The notes beneath the pieces were generated by a model. It was not told the DNA's origin. It was given only the letters and a program-made list of their open reading frames with translations, and did not search any database. Of a stretch of 64,000 bases of DNA, positions 1 through 8,936 are shown piece after piece. Each line of letters opens with the position of its first letter. Within the stretch, counting starts at the first letter, position 1. Both the position numbers and the translations under genes were made by a program. The stretch comes from Microbacterium sp. zg-B96 (GTDB taxonomy: Bacteria; Actinomycetota; Actinomycetes; Actinomycetales; Microbacteriaceae). Where the stretch lies: assembly GCF_030246865.1 (NCBI RefSeq), contig NZ_CP126738.1, positions 992,001 to 1,056,000 of the forward strand, given 5' to 3'.

Positions 1-240
1 CGTCGGCCACGAACGCTCGACCGCTCCGACGGCGAGCATGCCCGCAACGAGGAAGAACAGCGGCATGCGCATGAGGGCGAAGACGAGATTGAGCGAATCC
101 CACCAGGGCGACGCGAGCCCGGTGGGGACGGTGAACATGCCGGCGTGGAAGAGCACGACGAGCACGATCGCGATGCCGCGGGCGCCGTCGATCCAAGTCA
201 GGCGGCCATAGCCGGGTGCGGCGGGAGGAGGGGTCTGCAT
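1..240 (-). CDS. Acyltransferase-3 family membrane protein, N-terminal part (cut by window edge)
   Basis: Only the first 80 codons are present; the gene runs off the left edge. The ATG is at 238-240 and the protein begins with MQTPPPAAPGYGRLTWIDGA. The WIDGARGIAIVLVVLFHAG stretch is the hallmark first helix of acyltransferase-3 (OafA/ExoZ-type) proteins, with the conserved His about residue 33. The helix around RMPLFFLVAGMLAVGAVERS also fits. These multispanning proteins O-acetylate sugars using cytoplasmic acyl donors. It is the last visible gene of the exopolysaccharide operon, 49 bases after the preceding stop, and probably adds an acyl decoration to the polymer. The family is clear; the substrate is inferred from context. 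Confidence 0.85.
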   Translation of the reverse strand, partial: MQTPPPAAPGYGRLTWIDGARGIAIVLVVLFHAGMFTVPTGLASPWWDSLNLVFALMRMPLFFLVAGMLAVGAVERSWPT

Positions 241-289
241 GAGGTTCCTTGTGGGCGAGTCGGAAGAGACGGATCGGGCCGCGAGCGCT

Positions 290-850
290 TCAGTCGGGAA
301 GCGCGGCCGGCTCCTCCGCCAGCGTGCGGATCAGCCGGGCGGGCACGCCGCCGTACACCGCGCCGCCGGGCAGGTCGCGGGTGACCACGGCGCCCGCGGC
401 GACCACGACGTCATCGCCGATCGTCACACCGGGGAGCACCGTGACGTTCGCGCCCAGCCAGCAGCGGTCGCCGATGGTGACACCGGCGCTGTCGCGGTCC
501 TTGGACACGCCCGCCGGCCCCACGTCGTGGAAGCTCGTGACGACGGTGACGAACATCGCCAGCTGGCAGTCCCGGCCGATCCGGATCGGGGCGACGGCCT
601 CGAAGTAGCATCCGACGTTGACGAACGTGCCCTCGCCGATGCGGATGTCCCGGCTGCCGGTGAAGGTGCACTTCGGGGAGAGGTTCGCGGTGCGCACGTC
701 GAAACCGCGCACCCGGAGGATGCCGTAGCGCACCGCCCGAGGGCAGAGCACGGATCCGGCGACGCTGTTGGTGACGAACGACCGCCACCCCCACGACGCG
801 TCCTCGGCGAGGCTGCGCAGCAGCGCGCCGACACGGCCCGGCCCGCTCAC
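290..850 (-). CDS. Left-handed beta-helix O-acetyltransferase (hexapeptide repeat, WcaF/LacA-like)
   Basis: The protein is 186 aa, with a GTG start at 848-850 overlapping the TGA of the GH16 gene (GTGA). The C-terminal two thirds consist of hexapeptide repeats typical of LbH acyltransferases, for example IRIGEGTFVNVGCYFEAVAP, VTIGDRCWLGANVTVLPG and VTIGDDVVVAAGAVVTRD. It ends with VYGGVPARLIR, the usual trimer-family terminus. The candidate catalytic His is in SFHDVGP. Family members transfer acetyl from acetyl-CoA to a sugar hydroxyl or amine. In this operon it probably O-acetylates a lipid-linked repeat unit or nucleotide sugar in the cytoplasm. The acceptor cannot be read from sequence. 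Confidence 0.85.
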   Translation of the reverse strand: MSGPGRVGALLRSLAEDASWGWRSFVTNSVAGSVLCPRAVRYGILRVRGFDVRTANLSPKCTFTGSRDIRIGEGTFVNVGCYFEAVAPIRIGRDCQLAMFVTVVTSFHDVGPAGVSKDRDSAGVTIGDRCWLGANVTVLPGVTIGDDVVVAAGAVVTRDLPGGAVYGGVPARLIRTLAEEPAALPD

Positions 851-1746
851 GGCACGATGCTCTCGGTCTGGTCGGCGGGGGTGTACGCGAGCCAGTCGAT
901 GACCATCTCGTTGACCTCGGGGGTGGTGGCATCCGGGTCCCCGGGCCAGTTTCCGCCGACGGCGAGGCTGAAGAGGGCATGGGTCGGCTGGTCGAACACC
1001 CAGCGACCGGTCAGCGGCACGTCCCACTCCTCGACGTCCATTACGACCTGGTCGTCGATCGCGAGGATGATCCGGCCAGGCTGCTTCTCGACGGTGTAGA
1101 TGTGGAAATCGTCGGCCAGCGGCGCAGGCATGTCCACGCCTTCGTTGATGGCCCAGTGCTCGGTCCACCCGATCGGCCCGTGCAGGTGATGCCGGCTGCG
1201 GGACGTGTCGTTGGGCGTCTCGATGATGTCGATCTCGCCCGCGTTCGGCCAACCGACCCGGTCGATGTCATCGCCGAGCAGCCAGAATGCCGGCAGCAGT
1301 CCCTGGCCCTCGGGCAGCTTCACCCGTGCCGAAAGCTGACCGAACTCGAACGACCACTTGTTGTGGGTCGTGATGCGGCCGGAGGTGGGGGTGCCCCCGT
1401 CTGCCGGCACGGTCGCGGTGATGACCAGGTTGCCCTCGCCGTCCAGCGCGACGGCGTCCTCGGTGTACTCCTGCAGCTCGTTGTTGCCCCAGCCGCCGCC
1501 ACCGGTCTGGATGCTCCAGAACGCGGGATTGGGTTTGGCGCCGGCCGTGCCGTCGAAGTCGTCGAAGAGGGCCTGTTTGTCGTCGTAGCGGGGCATGAGG
1601 AAGGAGAAGCCGGTGAACCACCACACGCCACCGACCGCCAGCAGGATCACGAGGATGCCGGCGGGGATGCCGAGGGTGAGCCAGCGCCGCCGGCGCTTGC
1701 GGCGGGGCGGGGTGGCCTCGGTGGGGGGTGGGGCGGTGGTGGTCAC
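847..1746 (-). CDS. Membrane-anchored glycoside hydrolase family 16 (glucanase, ExoK-like)
   Basis: The protein is 299 aa, with a GTG start at 1744-1746 overlapping the upstream stop (GTGA). After a short Arg/Lys-rich cytoplasmic tail (PPRRKRRRRW) there is one membrane helix at about residues 23-46. The extracellular domain follows (FDDFDGTAGAKPNPAFWSIQ onward). The GH16 catalytic motif ExDxxE is intact as E171-I-D173-I-I-E176, between a nucleophile Glu and an acid/base Glu. GH16 enzymes cleave beta-1,3, beta-1,4 or related glycans with retention. In succinoglycan loci ExoK, also GH16, trims the polymer; the same role (chain-length control or release at the cell surface) is inferred here. Confidence 0.88.
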   Translation of the reverse strand: MTTTAPPPTEATPPRRKRRRRWLTLGIPAGILVILLAVGGVWWFTGFSFLMPRYDDKQALFDDFDGTAGAKPNPAFWSIQTGGGGWGNNELQEYTEDAVALDGEGNLVITATVPADGGTPTSGRITTHNKWSFEFGQLSARVKLPEGQGLLPAFWLLGDDIDRVGWPNAGEIDIIETPNDTSRSRHHLHGPIGWTEHWAINEGVDMPAPLADDFHIYTVEKQPGRIILAIDDQVVMDVEEWDVPLTGRWVFDQPTHALFSLAVGGNWPGDPDATTPEVNEMVIDWLAYTPADQTESIVP

Positions 1747-2984
1747 GGCAGCAGTCCTTCCGGGTCGCGGCAGAGCAGTTCGCAGGCGGCGGCGATGGTG
1801 TCGCGGTCGTACAGCGAGCCGTCGAAGCTCACCGAGATGTTGAGGCGGCGTTTGAGTACCGCCGTGAGTGCGGTGATCCCGTTGCGGCCGGCCGGATCCA
1901 CCGACACGCGCACGACGCCCTCGCCGGACCAGGGGAGTGGCTCGAGGGCGCGCAGGAACCCCATGTCGCTCACGATCGCCTTCGCGGCGGCGGGCACCTC
2001 CGCGGGCGCCGGTCGGCGCCAGCCACGGGTGAGCAGCCCCGTCGTGAGGGCGGCCAGCGGGCGTCCGACGTGCAGGTCGCGGCTGAACCGCGCGCCGGCG
2101 GCATCCAGCCCGTCGCCTGCGGCGATCGGGTGGCCCACCACGAAGTTCGCCAGCGTCGACCGACCCGACGGGAGGTAGCGCCGCAGGTCGACGAGGATGG
2201 AGCCTTCGTCCATCACCGGAACCCCGACCTGACGAAGCGCGGCGCTCAGCGCGAACATCATCGCCAGCGTCGGGGGGACCCGGCCGCGACTCCACGCCGC
2301 CACCGACCGGTAGGTGTCGGGGTCCATCCTGCCGGTGACGAGGTCGAGCGAGCCGCGCTCGGCCGAGACGGTGGGCCCCCCGGCGTGCGTGGTATTGCGC
2401 TCGCCCAGGCGGTCCCGCACGACGTCGACCGCCCGTCGGGGATGACGCAAGAACGTCGTGGCCAGCGCCGCCCGCAGCGGATCGGTGTCGCGGGTGGAGC
2501 CGAACACGGACGGGGCCGGCCTGCCGGTCAGCGTCCCGGCGGTCAGCATCACGCCGAGGAAGCCGTCGCCGAGCCGGTGATCGATGCACAGCGACGCACG
2601 ATCCTCGCCCAGGAACACCGTGAAGGGCAGGTCGGGGTCGACGGCCTCGCGCAGCCGCGGCAGACCTTCGTCGCCGATGTACTGGACCGGGAGTGCGCGC
2701 ACCATCCGCTCTGCCTGCTCGTCCAGCGTGTCGGGGTCGTATCGCCACCGCGCGCCGTCGAACGTGCGGCCCGCGCGGGCGGATGCGCCCATGCCGATGA
2801 GCTCGCGCACCGCGCCGACCACCGTGGCGCGGTCGGGCACGTTCAGGGGGGACAGCTCGACGCTGATGTACACCCCTGCCGACAGCAGATCGCGATCGAG
2901 CACCCGGCCCGATGCCGCCGCGACGCTCGCAGTGGTCGTTGCGTGCCCGCGCACGTCGGTACCGGTCCGCTCGCGGCCTGCCAT
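1743..2984 (-). CDS. Condensation-fold acyltransferase-like protein (HxxxDG), exopolysaccharide operon
   Basis: The protein is 413 aa. I place the start at the second of two ATGs (2982-2984), because GAGG sits six bases before it and directly abuts the first ATG (2988-2990). Residues 134-141 read IDHRLGDG, matching the HxxxDG active-site motif of the chloramphenicol-acetyltransferase/NRPS-condensation/wax-synthase superfamily. The C-terminal stretch ISVSFDGSLYDRD is typical of the second half of that fold. No transmembrane segment is seen. Such enzymes usually move acyl groups between CoA or carrier thioesters and a hydroxyl or amine. An acyl modification of the polysaccharide is therefore inferred, but the donor and acceptor are unknown. 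The gene overlaps the GH16 gene by four bases. Confidence 0.65.
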   Translation of the reverse strand: MAGRERTGTDVRGHATTTASVAAASGRVLDRDLLSAGVYISVELSPLNVPDRATVVGAVRELIGMGASARAGRTFDGARWRYDPDTLDEQAERMVRALPVQYIGDEGLPRLREAVDPDLPFTVFLGEDRASLCIDHRLGDGFLGVMLTAGTLTGRPAPSVFGSTRDTDPLRAALATTFLRHPRRAVDVVRDRLGERNTTHAGGPTVSAERGSLDLVTGRMDPDTYRSVAAWSRGRVPPTLAMMFALSAALRQVGVPVMDEGSILVDLRRYLPSGRSTLANFVVGHPIAAGDGLDAAGARFSRDLHVGRPLAALTTGLLTRGWRRPAPAEVPAAAKAIVSDMGFLRALEPLPWSGEGVVRVSVDPAGRNGITALTAVLKRRLNISVSFDGSLYDRDTIAAACELLCRDPEGLLP

Positions 2985-2992
2985 GACCATCC

Positions 2993-3976
2993 TCAGACCA
3001 TCTCCGCAGCGGTCGGCAGGTCGGCGGCGAAAGCGAGGGGCAGGTCGAGGTCCTCGAGCCAGGTGCCGGCGTAGCTGGTGAGCTTGCCGTTCGCGTTGTC
3101 GATCGCGATGACGCGACGGCCCATCTGCAGGCCGATCAGCATCGCGTGCAGGCGATCGGTGACGATCGTCTCGCCGGGGGAGAGCAGCGCCACCCCGGTG
3201 GCCAGCCGCTTCGCGGCATCCGCGAACCACCGCTCGGTGGACCGGTTCATCGTGCGGGTCACCGCCCCCTCGAAGAACGTCCGGCGCAGCCGCTGCGCGA
3301 GCCGGTCGGCGAAGGTCATGGCCGGCCAGTCAACGGCGGCCGCACCGGTCCCCGGTGGCAGCGCGCTCTCGTCGTCGCGCCGCAGCAGGTACACCGCCTC
3401 GCGTGTGGGCGCCGCCGATTCCAGGCGGCCCAGCATGTGCACGCTGTCCGGCGCGAGCGTGACGTCGGCGACGAGGTCGCGCACTTCGGCGAGCGACGCG
3501 GTGTCGCGCACCGCGAGACGCAGCTGAGGGCGAGAGGCCATGCGCCGGGCGAACTGGCCGCGGTCGGACTCGGAGGCGAAGTGCACCGACTGCGGCTCCT
3601 GGATCAGCAGTGTGTCGGGGCGCAGGCGCTCGGCGAGCCGGTAGCGGTGCTCGCTGTGCTGCGGGTAGAGCCCGCCGAAGTTGCCGCCGCCCTGGATCGC
3701 CACGGTCGTGGCCGAGTCGTACACGGCCGGGGCGATCGTGCCCCAGGAGTAGGTGGCCTCCACCTGGATGCCGGCACGGCGCCAGAACTCGGCCTGGCCG
3801 AGCGCGATGACCGAGTCGCCGATGTTCGCGTAATCGGGGAAGTCGGTGAGCACGAGCGACTCCACACCGCTGTGCAGCTGCGTCAGCGCATCGAACGAGC
3901 GACGCTGCAGCTCGTCGATGAAGTCCGACCCGGCGCGCGGCAGCGGCTCACGGGTGTTGTCGATAGGGATGGTCAC
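2993..3976 (-). CDS. Polysaccharide pyruvyl transferase family protein
   Basis: The protein is 327 aa, with a GTG start at 3974-3976 overlapping the flippase stop (GTGA). It has the family landmarks: FPDYANIGDSVIALGQAEFW at about residues 47-65, the glycine-rich AIQGGGNFGGLYP, LIQEPQSVHFAS, LRLAVRDTASL, and the late TDRLHAMLIGLQMGRRVIAI region that binds donor and metal. Enzymes of this family transfer pyruvate from phosphoenolpyruvate to sugars as a ketal, giving exopolysaccharide negative charge (ExoV/CsaB/EpsO relatives). The position among assembly genes supports pyruvylation of the repeat unit. It is followed two bases later by the condensation-fold acyltransferase gene. Confidence 0.88.
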   Translation of the reverse strand: MTIPIDNTREPLPRAGSDFIDELQRRSFDALTQLHSGVESLVLTDFPDYANIGDSVIALGQAEFWRRAGIQVEATYSWGTIAPAVYDSATTVAIQGGGNFGGLYPQHSEHRYRLAERLRPDTLLIQEPQSVHFASESDRGQFARRMASRPQLRLAVRDTASLAEVRDLVADVTLAPDSVHMLGRLESAAPTREAVYLLRRDDESALPPGTGAAAVDWPAMTFADRLAQRLRRTFFEGAVTRTMNRSTERWFADAAKRLATGVALLSPGETIVTDRLHAMLIGLQMGRRVIAIDNANGKLTSYAGTWLEDLDLPLAFAADLPTAAEMV

Positions 3977-5559
3977 GGGGATTCCTCCAAGGCGTGGCCG
4001 GCGCGGGACCGGGTGGGAAGGGCAGACCTCAGCTGGGCACGCGAGGTCTTGTCGAGGGCGAGGAAGTAATACACCGTCAGCGCCGCGGCGACCCACAGCA
4101 GGGTCACCAGCACGATGAGCGGCAGCGACAGGTCGAGCAGGCTCACGGCGATCAAGCCCGCGGCCAGCGGCGCGACCGTGCCGAACGGCAGCAGCAGGCA
4201 GCGGATCGCGAAGTCGCGCACCGACAGGTCCAGCCGGCGCAGCGCGACGGCGATGTAGATGGGCTCGAGCAGCACGATCGGCACCGCCAGGCCCAGCGCG
4301 ATGCCGGCCAGACCCATCGAGCTGCCCAGCGCCACGGCCAGCAGCGTGCCGGAGACGGCCCAGATCGTGTGCAGGACCGCGAACCCCCGCAGCGACCCCT
4401 GGGCGGTGAGGATGGGGACGGCGAGCAGGTGGTTGTTGTTGGCGAACATCGACAGCACGAGGATCTGCGCCACGACGGCCGCGCCCGCAGCCGCTCCGGT
4501 ACCGGCTTCTCCGACCCACAGCTGCATGATCTGGGGCATGAAGATCACCACCGGCACCAGTACGAGGGTCATCAGCATGTTCGCCAGGCTCGTGCCCCGC
4601 AGGTACATCTGACCGATCGGTGCCCCCGCGGCGCCGCCGTGGCGCATCGATGCCGTCGGCAGCACGGCGACGGCGAGCGACCCGGTCACTTCCTTCACCA
4701 GCAGGTAGATGCGCTGTCCGGCGGCGTACATCGCGGTGAACCCGATCGGCAGCAGCAGGGCGGTGAGGATGCCGCCGACCTGCATGATCACGACCCCGGC
4801 GATGCCGAGCACCATGAGCTGCGAGCTCACGTGGAACAGCTCCCGGAACACATCCCAGCGGAAGTCGGCGAACCGCGCGGTGATCTGCGGGGCGCGCAGC
4901 CGCCGCAGCACGTACGTGGCGATGCCGAAACCGAGGATGCCGACGACGTCCACCATCGCGACCGCGACGATTCCCAGATCCGCCCAGCAGACGAGCAGCG
5001 TGAACACGACGCGGAACGCCGCGAGGCCGATCAGCAGGTAGTTGACCTCACCGAGACGGCCGACGCCCGCCAGCACCTGACGGTTGGCGGAGAACACCAG
5101 CAGCAGGAAAACGTTCGCCACGCCCAGGATCGCCAGCGCCCACGCCGTCGAGGTGAGGTGCGCACCGAAGTCGGCGTTGGGCACGGTGAATGCGAACGCG
5201 ATCGCCGTCGCCGAGGCCAGCAGGAGTGCCGCGGCGAGGTAGAACACGTTGCTCGCCGAGGCGACGCTGCGCATGCGGGCGATGTCGCCGGAGGGCCGTG
5301 CCACACCGATGAAGCGGGTGGTGGCATCCCCGATTCCCAAATCCTGCTGGAACAGCGCCCCGAGCGCGACGGTGAGCATGTACAGGCCGTACTGCTCGGC
5401 CCCGAAGGCGCTGAGCACGAACGGCAGCAGCACGACGTACGCGATCATCGAGGACAGCCGGGCCAGGTAGGTCGTGATCACCGCGCCGGTGATCCCGCCT
5501 TTGGCTGGGGCCGACGCGCGCCGCTGCTGCGGCGGCGCCGGAGAGGTCGCGGTCGCCAT
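3973..5559 (-). CDS. Polysaccharide flippase, MOP/Wzx-like (second flippase of the operon)
   Basis: The protein is 528 aa with about 14 predicted membrane helices, starting at ATG 5557-5559, three bases after the upstream stop. The N-terminal region (TGAVITTYLARLSSMIAYVV, then FGAEQYGLYMLTVALGALFQ and DLGIGDATTRFIG) is typical of the polysaccharide biosynthesis branch of the MOP exporter superfamily. These proteins flip undecaprenyl-linked oligosaccharides across the membrane. A different MOP-type protein is encoded at 8933-10258, so the operon appears to carry two flippases. They may serve different lipid-linked intermediates, or one may be an exporter of another molecule. Confidence 0.83.
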   Translation of the reverse strand: MATATSPAPPQQRRASAPAKGGITGAVITTYLARLSSMIAYVVLLPFVLSAFGAEQYGLYMLTVALGALFQQDLGIGDATTRFIGVARPSGDIARMRSVASASNVFYLAAALLLASATAIAFAFTVPNADFGAHLTSTAWALAILGVANVFLLLVFSANRQVLAGVGRLGEVNYLLIGLAAFRVVFTLLVCWADLGIVAVAMVDVVGILGFGIATYVLRRLRAPQITARFADFRWDVFRELFHVSSQLMVLGIAGVVIMQVGGILTALLLPIGFTAMYAAGQRIYLLVKEVTGSLAVAVLPTASMRHGGAAGAPIGQMYLRGTSLANMLMTLVLVPVVIFMPQIMQLWVGEAGTGAAAGAAVVAQILVLSMFANNNHLLAVPILTAQGSLRGFAVLHTIWAVSGTLLAVALGSSMGLAGIALGLAVPIVLLEPIYIAVALRRLDLSVRDFAIRCLLLPFGTVAPLAAGLIAVSLLDLSLPLIVLVTLLWVAAALTVYYFLALDKTSRAQLRSALPTRSRAGHALEESP

Positions 5560-5562
5560 GGG

Positions 5563-7335
5563 TCAGCCCTGCCTCGACGTGCCGAGATCCAGCCGGTACA
5601 CCAGGGTGTCCTCGGATTCGTGGTCCAGCACCCAGCGGGGGTCGTCCTCGAGAATGCTCTCGAACCGGTCCAGCGCACCGTCGGGGAGCGTGCCGTAGTA
5701 GGTGCTGTAGTCGCGCATCTGCTGCGTGATCACGACCAGGGCCGGTCGCTGCTCCCACACCAGGCTGTCGGTCAGGCGTGTGACCCGCCGGGGGTCGGCG
5801 AACTGCTCGGTCTCCCACCCGGGCCACGACGTCAGCCACATGTCGATACCGGAGTCGAACAGTTCGTCGGCCTGCACGAAGTCGACGTACTCCGCCACGA
5901 GGCGGCCCGGCGCGCCGGGTGCGACACCGATGGTCAGCGTCGAGGGGTCCTCTTCCTGCAGGACCCGGGTGGTCAGCTGCACCGACTCCGGGGTGACGAG
6001 GTTGGCGAACCAGCCGCCGTAGTACGCCTGCATCGAGGCGAGGGCGGTGAGGGACGCGATGGCGGTGACGCCGATCTGAGCGGCGCGGCGTGCCCGGAGC
6101 ACCTCACCGCGCAGCAGCCGGGTCAGCCCCGGGGCGAGGATCAGCATGCAGCCGGGGATCGAATACAGGAACACCCGGAACAGCGCCTCGCCGCCGTATC
6201 CCTGAGCCACCAGGATGAGAGCAGGTGAGAACGCCACGACGGCGGGCACGAGCGTGTTGCGCCACTGGTCGCGGTGCCGCAGCAGCCGCACCAGCGTGAC
6301 GATGCCGGCCGAGATCCACACCAGCAGCGTGACGCCACGCGCGGCCCAGGAGTTCACGACCTGCCCGACGCTGGGGTTACCCAGCGTCTCGTTGCGTGCC
6401 GACGGCGTCATGATGTTGCTCAGGAAGTCGAAATTCAGCAGCCGCCCGAACTGACTGAGCACGTTCATGTGCAGCAGCATGTAGCCGATGGCGATCGCGG
6501 CGAAGACGACGATGAGGTACTTCGGCCGAACTCGGCCCAGCACGGTCAGCAGGAACACCGCGGCGAGCAGCCAATAGGGGGTGAGCTGGTGGGTCACCAC
6601 GATCGCGGTGAAGATCGGGACCGCCACCCACGCGGCAGCTCTTGTGCGCACCGATGCCAGCACGAGCGCGACGACCACGATGGCCAGCGCGAATCCGATC
6701 GCCTGCGGGGAGAGGTAGTCCTGGGCGACCCAGTTGACCGCGTGCGCGCAGAACGCCGCCACGAGCGCCGTCGCGGTGGACTGGCCGTAGGTGCGGGCCA
6801 GGAAGAACACCGCAGCGGCGACGGCCAGCTGCGAACCCACCGCGAACCACTGCGCGATGGCGAGCGTCTCGGTGCCGGTCACGGTGTTCAGCCAGGCGAT
6901 GAACGAGAACGCCCCGGGCCAGTTGTGGTAGATGTCGATGTCCACATCGACCGCGCCGAAGCGCTGGATGTAGTCGATCGGACCGAAGTGCTTGTAGGTC
7001 CACGAGTACAGCGGAGCGTCGGTGGAGATGGCGGTGGGGAGCCTCATCATGAGGATCGTCGACACCAGCGCGATACCGGCGGTACGGGTCGCGCGCAGCG
7101 CGATGGCCAGGCAGAACGCGATCGTGGCGAGCACGACCGAAACCGGGAAGAGCGGGCTTGCCGCGGCGAGGAGCCCGAACAGGTTCCACGGCGCATCGCG
7201 CAGCGACGGCAGTGCCACCGCCCAGGCGACGGCGGCGAGCACGAGGATGATCGCCGGTGTCAGCCACCGGCGCGCGGGGAGGGCCTTGTCGGGTCGGGCG
7301 GGGGAGGCCTGAGTGCGTGCAGCGGTGATGGTCAT
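5563..7335 (-). CDS. Multispanning membrane protein, probable polysaccharide polymerase or lipid-linked sugar transferase
   Basis: The protein is 590 aa, with an ATG at 7333-7335 overlapping the previous TGA (ATGA). It has about 11-12 hydrophobic helices up to residue 440 and an extracellular or cytoplasmic C-terminal domain of about 150 residues. The loop after helix four (TDAPLYSWTYKHFGPIDYIQ, then DIYHNWPGAFSFIAWLNTVT) is long, polar and aromatic, as in O-antigen polymerases and GT-C transferases. DVDIDIYHNWP resembles the acidic first-loop motif of GT-C enzymes. I do not recognise a named family. Position between a GT2 and a flippase makes a Wzy-like polymerase or a GT-C glycosyltransferase the most likely role. 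Confidence 0.7.
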   Translation of the reverse strand: MTITAARTQASPARPDKALPARRWLTPAIILVLAAVAWAVALPSLRDAPWNLFGLLAAASPLFPVSVVLATIAFCLAIALRATRTAGIALVSTILMMRLPTAISTDAPLYSWTYKHFGPIDYIQRFGAVDVDIDIYHNWPGAFSFIAWLNTVTGTETLAIAQWFAVGSQLAVAAAVFFLARTYGQSTATALVAAFCAHAVNWVAQDYLSPQAIGFALAIVVVALVLASVRTRAAAWVAVPIFTAIVVTHQLTPYWLLAAVFLLTVLGRVRPKYLIVVFAAIAIGYMLLHMNVLSQFGRLLNFDFLSNIMTPSARNETLGNPSVGQVVNSWAARGVTLLVWISAGIVTLVRLLRHRDQWRNTLVPAVVAFSPALILVAQGYGGEALFRVFLYSIPGCMLILAPGLTRLLRGEVLRARRAAQIGVTAIASLTALASMQAYYGGWFANLVTPESVQLTTRVLQEEDPSTLTIGVAPGAPGRLVAEYVDFVQADELFDSGIDMWLTSWPGWETEQFADPRRVTRLTDSLVWEQRPALVVITQQMRDYSTYYGTLPDGALDRFESILEDDPRWVLDHESEDTLVYRLDLGTSRQG

Positions 7336-8936
7336 GCCGTCCTCCTGATGGTGAAGGTCGCCACCGCGCCGAGGCAGGTGACGACGGCGAGGATGAGCAA
7401 CCACAACAAGGGGTTCCACAGCTGCGCATACACGATGGCGGTGGTCAGCAGCAGCATCACCGAGATCCCGATGGCGGGGATGACGATGGGTGCGAAGTTC
7501 GGTGGCAGCACCACCCACGCCCGCACCAGCGCGCCGGGTCCGATGAGGATGAACAGCGCCACGAACGCCAGCGAGAGTCCGGCCGGCAGCGGCAGCATCG
7601 CGAGCAGACCGAAGACGCCTCCGACGGCAGCCAGCGTCGCCCAGCAGCGGCGTTCCATCGCCGGACCGCGCGATGGCGGACCGGCGAGGGTGCCTGCTTC
7701 CCGCTGTGCGCGCCGCTCGGCGAAGTAACTCGCCGGGCCGCCGAAGATGCTGCCCAGCTCGACCCGTCCCACTCGCTTGGACTCCTTCGACAGGGTCGAG
7801 GATGCCGGCGAGTCGTCCACCGTGGACATCGGCTTGTTCAGCAGTCGCGCGATGGCGCGCGGGGAGCGTGCCACCGCGGCGCCGAGCATGCGCGGATCCA
7901 GCGCGACGGTGGTCGCCCACGCGCCGAACCCCCGCCCGTAGCCCACGGCCTGTGCGGTGAGGGCTTCGAGGTCGGCCCGGTGGCGATGCCACACCAGGGC
8001 AGACGGTTCGACGACGATCGCCTGGCCGTCGTAGAGCACGCGCATGAACATGTCGAGGTCCTCCCCGCCCTTGGTGCGCGTGCCGGCACCCAGGGCAGTG
8101 TCGAAGCCGCCGAGGGCGACCATGTGGTCGCGGCGGATGGCGAAGTTCGCGCCGGTGCCGAATTCGCCGACGCAGAACGGGAACATCGGCAGGTCGGCGG
8201 GCGGGTCGCTCAGGCGGAAGACCCGCGAGGCGGTGAGCTTGGACCAGCTGACGCGGGCGTCGAAGTACGCCTGGACTTCGTTGCGCAGCTCGCCGGTGGG
8301 CACGACTCCGCTGACGCAGCCGACGTCGTCGGCTCGCGAGAAGCCGGACGCGATAGCCCACAGCCACTGCGGGTCGACGATCACGTCGTCGTCGGTGAAC
8401 GCGACGATGCTCGCGGTGGCCGCGTGCAGCCCCGCGTTGCGGGCGTGGGAGAGCCCCGCGGCATCCTCCCGCACATAGCGGAACTCCGGGTACTCCGTCC
8501 GCAGCAGGTCGTGCGTGTCGGTGGTGGCGGGGGCGTTGTCGACCACGACGACCTCGAACGACGGATAGTCGATCGCGCGGATCGCGTCCAGCGCCTCCCG
8601 CAGCAGGTCGGCACGGTCCCGGGTGCACACCACGACGCTCACGGGAGTGGGCGCGGGGCGGGCGGCCGCCGGTACCGGCGGCAGTGCGGCCACGGCGTCG
8701 ATGAGGGCCTCTGCATCCAGAGCGCCTGCGACGACGGGCAGGGTCACGTAACCGCGGACGGTACCGTGATCGCGCACCAGCAGGCGTGCCCGGTCGAACG
8801 CATCACCGGATGCCAGTGCGATCCGATCCGGCGTCGTGGCGATGTCGTCGGCCTCGATCAGGCCGACCCAGATCGCCTCGCGGCGATCGACGTCGCCGTG
8901 CAGCGGCATGGCCAGGGGGAGGGTAAGTGTCGTCAT
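7332..8936 (-). CDS. GT2 glycosyltransferase with C-terminal membrane anchor
   Basis: The protein is 534 aa with an ATG at 8934-8936 in an ATGA overlap with the upstream flippase. Residues about 1-95 form an N-terminal extension. Residues about 98-330 are a GT-A fold: PVSVVVCTRDRADLLREALD, VVVVDNAP, GLSHARNAGL, then the metal-binding TDDDVIVDP (D182-D184). EFGTGANFAIRRD is an acceptor-side motif and GGEDLDMFMRVL supplies the catalytic acid. The last 110 residues contain about four membrane helices. The enzyme probably adds one sugar from a nucleotide donor to the lipid-linked repeat unit at the inner face of the membrane. The specific sugar cannot be predicted. Confidence 0.87.
   Translation of the reverse strand: MTTLTLPLAMPLHGDVDRREAIWVGLIEADDIATTPDRIALASGDAFDRARLLVRDHGTVRGYVTLPVVAGALDAEALIDAVAALPPVPAAARPAPTPVSVVVCTRDRADLLREALDAIRAIDYPSFEVVVVDNAPATTDTHDLLRTEYPEFRYVREDAAGLSHARNAGLHAATASIVAFTDDDVIVDPQWLWAIASGFSRADDVGCVSGVVPTGELRNEVQAYFDARVSWSKLTASRVFRLSDPPADLPMFPFCVGEFGTGANFAIRRDHMVALGGFDTALGAGTRTKGGEDLDMFMRVLYDGQAIVVEPSALVWHRHRADLEALTAQAVGYGRGFGAWATTVALDPRMLGAAVARSPRAIARLLNKPMSTVDDSPASSTLSKESKRVGRVELGSIFGGPASYFAERRAQREAGTLAGPPSRGPAMERRCWATLAAVGGVFGLLAMLPLPAGLSLAFVALFILIGPGALVRAWVVLPPNFAPIVIPAIGISVMLLLTTAIVYAQLWNPLLWLLILAVVTCLGAVATFTIRRTA

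Noticed and set aside
847..2748. One 633-residue minus-strand frame covering the GH16 gene and part of the next gene
   Set aside because: Only its C-terminal half (from GTG 1746) carries protein motifs; the first half is antisense-like Arg/Gly-rich shadow of the acyltransferase-like gene in another frame.
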